The notes below the pieces were generated by a model. It worked only from the letters and a program-made list of their open reading frames with translations. It did not search any database and was not told the DNA's origin. A program made the position numbers and the translations under genes. Shown one piece after another: positions 8,455-15,972 of a DNA stretch of 63,588 bases. The stretch comes from an uncultured bacterium (GTDB taxonomy: Bacteria; Planctomycetota; UBA1135; GCA-002686595). The stretch covers positions 1-63,588 of the forward strand of contig CAJQPT010000028.1 in NCBI GenBank assembly GCA_905480285.1, read 5' to 3'. Within the stretch, counting starts at the first letter, position 1, and every line of letters begins with the position of its first letter.

Positions 8455-10370
8455 ACCAGCACGACGCCGCCTCCTTCTCTGCCCTCGTCGACCAGCAGCT
8501 TGAGGCCGCCAAGGGGGGGCTCGAGGACCTGCTCGCGCTGCCCTCGGGTGCCAGCGCCGAGGACGTCTCCAGGACCTTTGATGGCATCGGGCGGGAGGTC
8601 GGAGAGGTCTCCGGGCTCGCCGAGCTCTTCTCGTCGGTGCACCCCGACGAGGCGGTGCGCGAGGCAGCCGAGGTCGCGAGCCAGCGGATCTCAGCGTTCG
8701 TGACCGAGCTGAATCTCCACCGCGGCGCGTACGAGCGCTTCGCGGAGCTCGACGTGGAGGAGGACCTTGCGGCCGACGTGCGGCGCTACGTGCAGCACGC
8801 GCTGCGTGACTACCGCCGGAGCGGCGTGGACAAGGATGACGCGACCCGTGAGCGGGTGCGGGCGCTGCAGGAGGAACTCATCCATGTGGGGCAGGAGTTC
8901 GACCGGAACATCATGGCCGGCGGCCGGACGCTTCGCCTCGCCGAGGGGCACGCGGCCCTCGAAGGACTGCCCGCGGACTTCCTCGCGGCCCACCCCGAGG
9001 ACGAGGACGGGTCAGTGACCCTGTCGACCGATCCCACGGACTTCCTCCCGATCATGCTCTACGCCGACCGAGATGACGTGCGGCGCGACCTCCACAAGGA
9101 GTTCAACCTGCGCGCCTTCCCCGAGAACGTCGACGTGCTCAACCGCCTGCTGGCCAAGCGGCACGAGCTGGCGACCACCCTCGGGTATGACCACTGGGCT
9201 CACTGGGCATGTGACGACAAGATGGTGGGCACCGCGCAGGCGGCGCGAGACTTTGCGGAGCGAGTCTCTGCTCGAGCCAAGCCGGTGGGGGAGGCCGAGT
9301 TCGGCGACCTGCTTGAGGAGCTGAGGTCCATCGATCCCTCGGCTGAGCGGGTCGAGGCCTGGCAGTCGCGCTACCTCGCAGAGCGCGTCAAGCGGCGCAA
9401 GCACAGCTTCGACTCCCAGTCGGTCCGGCCCTACTTTGCCTACGACCGGGTGCGGGACGGCATCCTCTCGACCACGGAGATGCTCTTCGGGGTGCAGATC
9501 AAGCGGTCCGACGCGGGCTCTCCCTGGCACGGGTCCGTCGAGTGCTACGACGTCTTCGAGGGTGATCGACCGGTGGCTCGCTTCTACCTCGACATGTTCC
9601 CCAGGGACGGCAAGTTCAAGCACGCCGCGATGTTTCAGATGCGGAGCGGCGTCGAGGGCGGAGCTCTCCCGGAGGCGGCGCTGGTCTGTAACTTCCCGGC
9701 GCCCACGGACAGCGACCCCGCGCTGCTCCTGCATGACCAGGTCACGACCTTCTTCCATGAAGTCGGTCACTTGCTCCATCACCTGTTCTCCACCCACCGC
9801 TTCCATGGCTTCGCCGGGATCGCCTGCGAGTGGGACTTCGTCGAGGTTCCCTCGCAGCTCTACGAGGAGTGGGGGTGGAGCGCCGGGGTGCTGCAGCGCT
9901 TCGCGACCCATCACGAGACCGGAGCGCCCATCCCCGAGGCGCTGGTGAACAAGCTCAGAGCTGCCGAGGAGTTTGGCAAGGGCATGAATGTCATGGGCCA
10001 GATGCTCTACGCTCTGTTCGCCCTCACGCTGTACGACCGTGATCCCGCGGGGGTGGACCCCGGGGAGCTGCTGGGTCAACTGCAGCGGGACCTGACGTTC
10101 TTCGAGAAGGTCCCGGGGACCGCGATGCAGTGCGCCTTCGGCCACCTCCACGGCTACTCGTCGAACTACTACACCTACATGTGGTCCCTGGTGATCTCGA
10201 AGGACTTCGCGAGCGAGTTCGGCGGAGACCTCATGAGCCCCGAGAAGGCTCAGCGCTACCGGGACACGGTCCTCGGTCAGGGTGGTTCCGATGACGCCGG
10301 GGCCATGGCCGCGGCGTTTCTCGGGCGGGAGACCTCCTTCGATGCCTGGGAAGCCTGGTTGAAGGCCTGA
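8451..10370 (+). CDS. M3 family oligopeptidase (thimet/oligopeptidase A type)
   Basis: A 639-residue cytosolic zinc endopeptidase that trims short peptides. The zinc signature is HEVGHLLH at residues 436-443 (HExxH with Glu437 catalytic), followed about 25 residues later by EWDFVEVPSQLYEEW, which carries the third metal ligand Glu and the substrate-binding tract typical of M3. C-terminal HLHGYSSNYYTYMWSLVISKDF is also a hallmark of thimet oligopeptidase, OpdA and Dcp. No signal peptide is present. The start overlaps the end of the inositol-phosphate synthase gene by 4 bases, an unexpected operon partner. Closest relatives are probably oligopeptidase A/Dcp-like, but cleavage preference cannot be read from sequence. 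Confidence 0.93.
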   Translation: MNQHDAASFSALVDQQLEAAKGGLEDLLALPSGASAEDVSRTFDGIGREVGEVSGLAELFSSVHPDEAVREAAEVASQRISAFVTELNLHRGAYERFAELDVEEDLAADVRRYVQHALRDYRRSGVDKDDATRERVRALQEELIHVGQEFDRNIMAGGRTLRLAEGHAALEGLPADFLAAHPEDEDGSVTLSTDPTDFLPIMLYADRDDVRRDLHKEFNLRAFPENVDVLNRLLAKRHELATTLGYDHWAHWACDDKMVGTAQAARDFAERVSARAKPVGEAEFGDLLEELRSIDPSAERVEAWQSRYLAERVKRRKHSFDSQSVRPYFAYDRVRDGILSTTEMLFGVQIKRSDAGSPWHGSVECYDVFEGDRPVARFYLDMFPRDGKFKHAAMFQMRSGVEGGALPEAALVCNFPAPTDSDPALLLHDQVTTFFHEVGHLLHHLFSTHRFHGFAGIACEWDFVEVPSQLYEEWGWSAGVLQRFATHHETGAPIPEALVNKLRAAEEFGKGMNVMGQMLYALFALTLYDRDPAGVDPGELLGQLQRDLTFFEKVPGTAMQCAFGHLHGYSSNYYTYMWSLVISKDFASEFGGDLMSPEKAQRYRDTVLGQGGSDDAGAMAAAFLGRETSFDAWEAWLKA

Positions 10371-10565
10371 TCCCTCAGGGGCCGTGCCGTGCGGGGCGGC
10401 ATCAAGTCGGGCCACCGGGGCAGGTTTTGGGGTGCCGCTAAGTCCTTTTTCGGTGTGGCCTTGGGTCGCACTCGCCATGCTAGGGGCCGGAGGTGAGTCT
10501 GTCGTTCGCAAGAAAATGAGGCACCTGAGCGTCTCCAGACGCATACCTCCTGCGAACACGTTGCC

Positions 10566-10916
10566 ATGAGCCCCCTCCACCCCTCCACGGTCCCCCTGTC
10601 CGCGCCCCCGTCGGCTCGGGACAGCAGCTTCCGCCTCCTGGCGGTGGTGGGGCTTGTGTTGATCGGGACGGCCCTGTCCGTGACGGCCTTCCTTGCGAGT
10701 GACTCGGTCGTGCGCGCCGCGGCGCCAGAAGAGGTCGAGCCCCCGGTGCTGCAGTACCTCCCTGAGCCGGAGTCGTTCCGCACGACCTCCCTTATCTGGA
10801 GCGGCGCCCGTCCTGGCGCATCCGGCGATGATCTCGGCGACGGGGCCAGCACCGCAAGCGGGCTCCGCCTTCGCCGGCTGCCGAGGTCCTGGAACCTGGG
10901 CGTGGCGCGAGGCTGA
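10566..10916 (+). CDS. Small single-pass membrane protein, hypothetical
   Basis: A possible 116-residue protein with one strong hydrophobic segment (about 25-45), preceded by a Pro/Ser-rich cytoplasmic start and followed by an acidic, Pro-rich stretch (PEEVEPPVLQYLPEPE). It is not similar to anything I know. Its last codons and stop fall at the start of a 15-base tandem repeat, so the natural C-terminus may have been altered by repeat growth. The 195 bases upstream hold no obvious promoter, though TACCTC lies 18 bases before the ATG. The gene could be spurious; the membrane segment and lack of a better frame are the main support. Confidence 0.45.
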   Translation: MSPLHPSTVPLSAPPSARDSSFRLLAVVGLVLIGTALSVTAFLASDSVVRAAAPEEVEPPVLQYLPEPESFRTTSLIWSGARPGASGDDLGDGASTASGLRLRRLPRSWNLGVARG

Positions 10917-10994
10917 GTAGCGCGAGGCTGAGTAGCCCGAGGCTGAATAGCTCGAGGCTGAGCAGCGCGGGACTGAGCCGCGCGAGGCCCGCTG
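10905..10994. repeat. 15-base tandem repeat between convergent genes
   Basis: About five and a half copies of a 15-base unit, consensus GCGCGAGGCTGAGTA. The first two copies (10905-10919, 10920-10934) are identical. Copies three and four carry two or three changes, and the later ones decay. It occupies the space between the 116-residue gene and the convergent hydrolase gene. Because the unit is a multiple of three, it keeps reading frames open on the opposite strand as a pentapeptide repeat, but I see no gene there. Confidence 0.85.
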
Positions 10995-11037
10995 GTCATC
11001 CAACCTGGCCGCTTGCTGCTGTGGGTCCCGGGTGACG

Positions 11038-11712
11038 TCAGATCACCGTGTCGGTCCAGGCCGAGACCGCCTTGGCGATCTCTTCGAACACGCCTTCCGG
11101 GTTCCGGCCGCTGCGTTTGAGGACCGCGAACGAGTGGTCTCCACCCTCGACCACGTGGAGGGTCTGCTGGCCTGCAAAGCGCTCGAGCGCGGGGCGCAAC
11201 AGGTCGAGGTCCGCCAGCGCGTCGCGTGTGCCTTGCATGAACAGCGTGGGGACCTTGACGGCCGGGAAGTGCTCCACCCGCTGCCGCTCCGGCTTGCCTG
11301 GCGGGTGGAGTGGATAACCCAAGAGGATCAGGCCATCGAGCGCGGCACCCTCCGCAGCCAGGAGGCTCGCGATCCTCCCGCCAAGAGACTTCCCGCCGCC
11401 GATCAGCGGGAGATCGGGGAAGCGAGCTCGCGCGGCGTCCAGGGCCGCCTGGTGAACGGCCTCCAGCGCGGGCCGTCGCTCCGGAGGCCGGCGCCCGCCC
11501 GTGCGCACCATCAGCTCGGCGTAGGCATAGTTGAACCGCATGACCGCCAGGCCCGCGGCCCGGGCGATGCTCGGCGCGATCTCCTCGAGGAAGGCGGAGG
11601 ACATCGGCGCGCCTGAACCGTGGGCGAGGACAAAGGTGGCTCGCGGAGCCTCCTCGGGCAGATCCCAGATGACCGAGACCTGACGGACCCCTTGATGGGG
11701 GACCGTGAGCAT
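11038..11712 (-). CDS. Alpha/beta hydrolase of the TEX30/KANL3 (dienelactone hydrolase-like) type
   Basis: A 224-residue hydrolase-fold protein. It has an FVLAHGSGAPMSS oxyanion-type loop near residue 27, MRFNYAYAELMVRTGGRRPPERRP (the RFNFPY-x-RxPPDR-like signature of the TEX30/KANL3 group) and the nucleophile elbow GGKSLGGRIAS (G-x-S-x-G). A later GTRDALADL supplies the acid region and EGGDHSF the histidine. I start it at ATG 11712 rather than further upstream because an AGGAGAG Shine-Dalgarno sequence sits just ahead and any earlier start would run into the AI-2E gene. It follows that gene by 14 bases and is likely cotranscribed. Substrate unknown. Confidence 0.82.
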   Translation of the reverse strand: MLTVPHQGVRQVSVIWDLPEEAPRATFVLAHGSGAPMSSAFLEEIAPSIARAAGLAVMRFNYAYAELMVRTGGRRPPERRPALEAVHQAALDAARARFPDLPLIGGGKSLGGRIASLLAAEGAALDGLILLGYPLHPPGKPERQRVEHFPAVKVPTLFMQGTRDALADLDLLRPALERFAGQQTLHVVEGGDHSFAVLKRSGRNPEGVFEEIAKAVSAWTDTVI

Positions 11713-11726
11713 CGCTTCCTCTCTCC

Positions 11727-12833
11727 TCAACTCGCCCCCTCCTCGACGAGGGCCCCGTCCCGTGAGAGCAGGACCGCGATCCAGCGGGTCGAGCTCACGT
11801 TGGCGAGGATCAGGAGGGCGATGTTCGTCATCGGGACGCAGAGGAACGCTCCGGGCACCCCCCAGAGCATGCTCCACCCCACGAGGGCCGTGATCACGAG
11901 GAGCGGGCTCATGTTCAGGCGCCGGCCGAGCAGGTTGGGCTCCACCACGTTGGCGACGATCAGCTGCACGCTGGTGATCCCGAGGGCGACGAGGGCGAAG
12001 GGACGAAGGGTGTCAAACTGGACCAGGGCGATGCTCGAGGGGAGCAACGTGGCGACGAGCGAGCCCACGTTGGGGATGAAGTTGAACGCGAAGATCAGCA
12101 GCGCCCAGAACTCAGCGAAGTCTAGGCCGACCCAGAGCATGATCCCGTAAGCGGGGAGCGCGGTGATCAGGCTGACCAGGGACTTCAGCCCCAGGTAGAC
12201 GCTCACGTCGTGGTCGATCCTCTGCAGGATGCCCACCACCTCAGCGCGCCGTTCGCTGTCCTGGAAGATGAGCGCCATCTTGCGCTCGAAGAAGGGGCGC
12301 TCTAGCAGCAGGAAGAACAGGTAGACCAGAACAACGGAGAGGCTGCCGACCGCGCTCGCCACGCCCGAGGCGAGCTGAGTCGCGAGGCCTGCGACGTTGA
12401 GGTGCTTCAGGAAACGATCCGATAGGTCCGCCGCGCCGGGCTCGATGTCGAGACCCAGCACGTTGGCCTCGAACTGGTTGATGAGTTCCGTGAGCCGCGT
12501 CTGGTATCCGGGCGCGGCCGCCGCGATGCCCCCGGCGTTGGCTGCGATCAGATTGATGATGCTGGCGCCCACAATGGTGAGGAACGCGGCCGACAGAAAG
12601 GTCGTCATCACCGGGGGCAGCCTGTGCCCGCCGATGAGGACCCGCCCCCAGACTCGATCGAGGGCTTGGACGAGGATGAACGCGAAGGCAGCCAGGACCA
12701 GCGGCACGAGGAAGGATTTGGCGACCACGATGAGCCAGCCGCCGACGGCGACCGTCAGCAGCACGGCCGCGGTCTGTCGCGCTCCGCGAGGGCGCTCTCC
12801 GAGGATCTCGGCTGCGTCGTCATTCCGTGCCAT
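11727..12833 (-). CDS. AI-2E family transporter (PerM/UPF0118)
   Basis: A 368-residue polytopic membrane protein of the AI-2 exporter/PerM family, which includes putative autoinducer exporters and Na+/H+ antiporters. It has two N-terminal membrane segments (LLTVAVGGWLIVVAKSFLVP, LVLAAFAFILVQ) and a third near 80. A soluble helical stretch follows, then the paired C-terminal segments with the family tract FIPNVGSLVATLLPS and VEPNLLGRRLNMSPLLVITAL, which is highly diagnostic. The substrate cannot be inferred. It shares its transcript with the downstream TEX30-like hydrolase, and a TAGTAT box lies only six bases ahead of the ATG. Confidence 0.9.
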   Translation of the reverse strand: MARNDDAAEILGERPRGARQTAAVLLTVAVGGWLIVVAKSFLVPLVLAAFAFILVQALDRVWGRVLIGGHRLPPVMTTFLSAAFLTIVGASIINLIAANAGGIAAAAPGYQTRLTELINQFEANVLGLDIEPGAADLSDRFLKHLNVAGLATQLASGVASAVGSLSVVLVYLFFLLLERPFFERKMALIFQDSERRAEVVGILQRIDHDVSVYLGLKSLVSLITALPAYGIMLWVGLDFAEFWALLIFAFNFIPNVGSLVATLLPSSIALVQFDTLRPFALVALGITSVQLIVANVVEPNLLGRRLNMSPLLVITALVGWSMLWGVPGAFLCVPMTNIALLILANVSSTRWIAVLLSRDGALVEEGAS

Positions 12834-12839
12834 GGGCCG

Positions 12840-12845
12840 ATACTA
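12840..12845 (-). promoter_or_regulatory. Candidate -10 box of the AI-2E gene
   Basis: On the minus strand TAGTAT lies six bases ahead of the ATG at 12833. A start point at the usual distance would fall on or next to the ATG, giving a leaderless message. No convincing -35 is seen. The same arrangement recurs elsewhere in the window. Confidence 0.4.
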
Positions 12846-12961
12846 TCCAACCCTGAGCCCGTTCCGATGGGGGGACCGGGTCAACGGTGGGGGCGAGCCG
12901 GCCGCTGTCCCTCCCGCGGCGAACCGCGTCCGCGGGGCGGTCCCACTCGAACCCTAGAGCA

Positions 12962-13831
12962 ATGAAGATCCTCTCTGACTTCGACGGCGTCTGGACGGAT
13001 CAGGAGGGCGAGGCCCGTTTCATCAACGAGAGCTTCACCCTCGAGGTCGCGAGCGACCTCGGGCTGTCAGCGGAGGACGCCCGCAGTGAATTCGACGGGT
13101 TCCTACGGGCTGCCCATGCGGCGCCGGACCGGCACGGCTGGTGGCCGAGGGGCTTCCTCACGGCCTTCGTGGACGAGGACGAGCTCCTGGCCACGGGGGC
13201 GGTGTGCCGCTACCTGGACGATGGAGGTGACGCGCCTGGTGCCGAGCGATGGCGGGTGGGGATCCGGCGAGCGGGGTACGGCTCGGCCCACGAGTACGGC
13301 TCCGAGAAGTTCGGGCCGGCCATGCGGACCTACCTTCGAGACCACGGCCACGGGCTCGTGGAAGGGGCGCGTGGGCTCTGCCGGCGCCTGCGGGACGCGC
13401 GTGTCGAGCTCGTGATTGTCTCCAACTCGCCGACCTCCAAGCTTCGCAAGCTCTTCAACGACGCGGGCATCGAGGAGAGCGAGGGGCTACGCCTTGTCGG
13501 TGACGCGAGGAAGTGGTGGATCGAGAACGACGAACCTCGCGCCGAGTTTGCCGGCCGCAGCGTACACCTCGACCGACCCCACTACCGCCAGATCCTCACC
13601 CGGGAGCAGCCAGACCTCGTGATCGGTGACGTCGCCTCCCTGGACCTCGCGATGCCCGCGGCCATGCGCCGGGAGGGAGCGCTCCAACCCTCGACGCAGC
13701 TCGTCCTCCGGCAGAGCCCGAACTCCGCGGCCTGGGCGGTGGGGCAGATCGCCCTCGATCCGTCCGAGCGGCTCGTCGACCGCTGCGTCTCGTCGGTCGT
13801 CGAGCTTGAGGACCTGGTGAAGGGCCCCTGA
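12962..13831 (+). CDS. HAD-like hydrolase
   Basis: A 289-residue cytosolic HAD-superfamily phosphatase or phosphotransferase. Motif I is SDFDGVWTDQEGEA at residues 4-18 (DxDxx[T/V], with Asp6 and Asp8 as nucleophile and acid/base). Motif II is IVSNSPTSKL (Ser/Thr). Motif IV is LVIGDVASLDLAMP near 222, with GD as a metal ligand. The cap between motifs I and II is about 130 residues. The start is ATG 12962, since the DFDG motif should be near the N-terminus and the longer frame adds only Pro/Arg-rich codons. It is divergent from the AI-2E gene with 128 bases between. Substrate unknown. Confidence 0.8.
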   Translation: MKILSDFDGVWTDQEGEARFINESFTLEVASDLGLSAEDARSEFDGFLRAAHAAPDRHGWWPRGFLTAFVDEDELLATGAVCRYLDDGGDAPGAERWRVGIRRAGYGSAHEYGSEKFGPAMRTYLRDHGHGLVEGARGLCRRLRDARVELVIVSNSPTSKLRKLFNDAGIEESEGLRLVGDARKWWIENDEPRAEFAGRSVHLDRPHYRQILTREQPDLVIGDVASLDLAMPAAMRREGALQPSTQLVLRQSPNSAAWAVGQIALDPSERLVDRCVSSVVELEDLVKGP

Positions 13832-14340
13832 GCCGAGGGGCGACGCGCCTGGATCCGGCGGTGCGCTCGCGTGTCGCCGGGACTAGGCTCCATGATGATG
13901 GCACGACGCGGCGCAGGAGAGGGAAGGCTCGGGGCGCGGGCGGGCTGCCTCGGAGACCAGCATGTTGGCGGGGCAGACCGAACCAGGGGGCCAGCACAGC
14001 GGCCGTCCGAGCGGACAGCCCAGCGGCGGGTCGAGCGGCGGGTCCAGCGCCAGCAGTTGGAAGCGGTCTGGTGCCGCCCAAGCCCGCCGTCCTGCGAAGC
14101 TCCCGTTGGAGCGCCAAGGGGCGCGGAGCGAACGGGGGCCTGGGTGATCCTGAACGACCTTGCGCGCCACGCGCGTGCTGATCGCTCCGTGTTGGCCCCC
14201 CCCGGCGGCTGCGTCCCCCTCCGTGCCTTGATGCACGTGGGGCAGGGGGTGCTCGACCACGGTCTGCGGCGACCGGGCGAGGGCGCCTCCGGTGCCGCCG
14301 CTGGCGTGCGACGTCTCGTGACCCTCAGAGAGGAGCGCGG
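13832..14340. other. 509-base region without a convincing gene
   Basis: Very GC-rich sequence between the HAD hydrolase and the DNA glycosylase. A TAGGCT box at 13884-13889 is followed by three consecutive in-frame ATGs (13892, 13895, 13898). That frame stays open to 14344, overlapping the glycosylase ATG as ATGA. Its translation is Arg/Gly/Pro-rich and resembles no protein I know. It could be a real 150-residue gene, a long leader for the glycosylase, or chance. A short GTCGAGCGGCGG-type repeat lies near 14020-14050. I see no tRNA or clear hairpin. Confidence 0.3.
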
Positions 14341-14919
14341 ATGACCTTCCCCCTGGACGTGCTCGCCTCAGGCGCTGAGGTCGCGGCGCCGCGACTCATC
14401 GGAGCGACCCTGGAGTCACGGCTGGGTGGGGTGATCACGAGGGGAAGGATCGTCGAGACCGAGGCCTACCTGCCGGAGGGAGACGGAGCGTCCCACTCCG
14501 CCGTGGGCGAGACGGCTCGCAACGGGGCGATGTTCATGGAGGCTGGCCGGGCCTACGTGTACCTGATCTACGGGATCCACCTGTGCTTCAACGTCGTGAC
14601 GGGGGCGCAGGGCGCGGGTGAAGCGGTGCTCATTCGGGCCTTGGAGCCGCTTGAAGGCGAGGATCAGATGAGGGCTCGACGCGGCTCGAAGGCCCGCGCC
14701 CGGGATCTGGCCCGTGGCCCGGGGCGGTTGACCCGCGCCATGGGGATCACGAGAGAGCACGACCGGGTCGAGCTGCTCGGGGGTGGATCGCTGCGTCTGC
14801 TGGACCGGTCGATCGACTGGAGCGCGGAACCGCTGGAGGTGGGTCCAAGGGTCGGGATCACGAAGAGCCCCGACCTGCCGCTGCGCTTCCGGCTCCGCGG
14901 GTCGCGCTGGACCTCCTGA
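14341..14919 (+). CDS. mpg: DNA-3-methyladenine glycosylase (AAG/MPG family)
   Basis: Base-excision repair enzyme that removes alkylated purines such as 3-methyladenine and hypoxanthine from DNA. At 192 residues it has the normal bacterial length. Family hallmarks are RIVETEAYLPEGDGASHS (37-53, containing the catalytic Glu region), GETARNGAMF, GRAYVYLIYGIHLCFNVVT (69-87, the intercalating Tyr/His strand) and EAVLIRALEP, then ARGPGRLTRAMGI and the C-terminal GPRVGITK. Every block aligns with human AAG-type enzymes, so the call is firm. The ATG overlaps an open frame from the preceding unexplained region. It is convergent with the O-methyltransferase, with nine bases between their stops. Confidence 0.95.
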   Translation: MTFPLDVLASGAEVAAPRLIGATLESRLGGVITRGRIVETEAYLPEGDGASHSAVGETARNGAMFMEAGRAYVYLIYGIHLCFNVVTGAQGAGEAVLIRALEPLEGEDQMRARRGSKARARDLARGPGRLTRAMGITREHDRVELLGGGSLRLLDRSIDWSAEPLEVGPRVGITKSPDLPLRFRLRGSRWTS

Positions 14920-14928
14920 CCGGCGGGC

Positions 14929-15972
14929 TCAGGGCTTCACACCGAGGACGACGCTCCAGTAACCCGCGGTGCGCAGGCGCTCGACGCCGGTGAAGCCGCT
15001 GCGGTCGAGGAGCTCGGTGAGCTCGCTGACTCGATACTGCTGCCCCTCCGTCCATACGAGCATGTCGAGGTGGACGAGCTGGTTCGCGAGGGGGCCGCTG
15101 TCGTCGTCCTCCACGAGCTTCTCATGAATCAGGATCCGGCCTCCCGGGGGCAGCGCAGCGAAGGCCTTCGCCACGAGCGCGGCGCCGGTCTCGAAGTTCC
15201 AGTCATGGAGGATCTGCGAGAGCAGGACCGTATCGAACCCCGCGGGGTAGCTCTCCGCGAACATGTCGCCTGGCCGGCTGGTGACGCGATCCTCGCAGCC
15301 CGCGGCCTGCACGTATTCCTCCGCGATGGGGCAGACGGCCGGGATGTCCCAGATGACGCACTCGAGCTCGGGGTTGGCCCTCGCGAGGGCGATGGACAGC
15401 GCGCCGCTCCCGCCGCCCACGTCGAGGAGGCGCCTCGCGGACGCGAGGTCCACGCGCTCGGCGACTCCTGCGGCGGGCCGTTCGCTGACGCTGTGCATGG
15501 CGGCGGTGAACGCGCGGGCCTTGGCGGGGTCGGCCTCATGGGCCGCCCAGGGGTCCTCGCCGCCATAGACCGTCGCCTTGTCCTCGGCGAGGGCCTCGAG
15601 GAGGGCGGCAGGTGATAGGAAGCTGTCGACCTCCATGTCCACGAGGCCCCAGAGCGAACCCTCGGCGCCCCGGGTCAGGTAGGCGGCCGCGTCCGCGGAG
15701 GCCGTGAAGCCGTCGGCGAGGACCTCGATGAAGCCCAGGGCGATCAGGGCGTCGAGCATCGAGCGCGTCCCGCGGAGGCTCCACCCCATCTCCGCCTGGA
15801 CCTTGTCGAAGGAGCTCGCGCCGCTGGCGAGCAGGTCGAAGAGACCTGCCCGCACAGCAGCGGCCACCGCCGCGCTCTTGCGGCCGGCGATGTACGCGTC
15901 GTAGACGCGCTTGTCATCGATCGGAAAGCGCCCCGGGTTCAGGCGCTCCGTGCGATCGTCGGAACCCGTCAC
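14929..15972 (-). CDS. SAM-dependent O-methyltransferase (acetylserotonin O-methyltransferase type)
   Basis: A 347-residue class I methyltransferase of the plant/hydroxyneurosporene O-methyltransferase group. The N-terminal winged-helix dimerisation domain (about 20-100, including GLFDLLASGASSFDKVQAEM-like helices) precedes the SAM domain with LLDVGGGSGALSIALA (motif I), WDIPAVCPIAE, the GDMF post-motif and LLSQILHDWNFETGAALV, whose HDW is typical of the catalytic His region. A late VHLDMLVWTEGQQYRVSELTELL also fits. I start it at GTG 15972, which overlaps the FKBP stop as GTGA; the longer frame would run through the FKBP gene. The acceptor substrate is unknown. Confidence 0.88.
   Translation of the reverse strand: MTGSDDRTERLNPGRFPIDDKRVYDAYIAGRKSAAVAAAVRAGLFDLLASGASSFDKVQAEMGWSLRGTRSMLDALIALGFIEVLADGFTASADAAAYLTRGAEGSLWGLVDMEVDSFLSPAALLEALAEDKATVYGGEDPWAAHEADPAKARAFTAAMHSVSERPAAGVAERVDLASARRLLDVGGGSGALSIALARANPELECVIWDIPAVCPIAEEYVQAAGCEDRVTSRPGDMFAESYPAGFDTVLLSQILHDWNFETGAALVAKAFAALPPGGRILIHEKLVEDDDSGPLANQLVHLDMLVWTEGQQYRVSELTELLDRSGFTGVERLRTAGYWSVVLGVKP

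Noticed and set aside
9012-11003. Long minus-strand frame (663 codons) opposite the M3 peptidase and the 15-base repeats
   Set aside because: Antisense to a gene with complete catalytic motifs; translation is Arg/Ala/Gly-rich with a pentapeptide made by the DNA repeat. High GC keeps such frames open.
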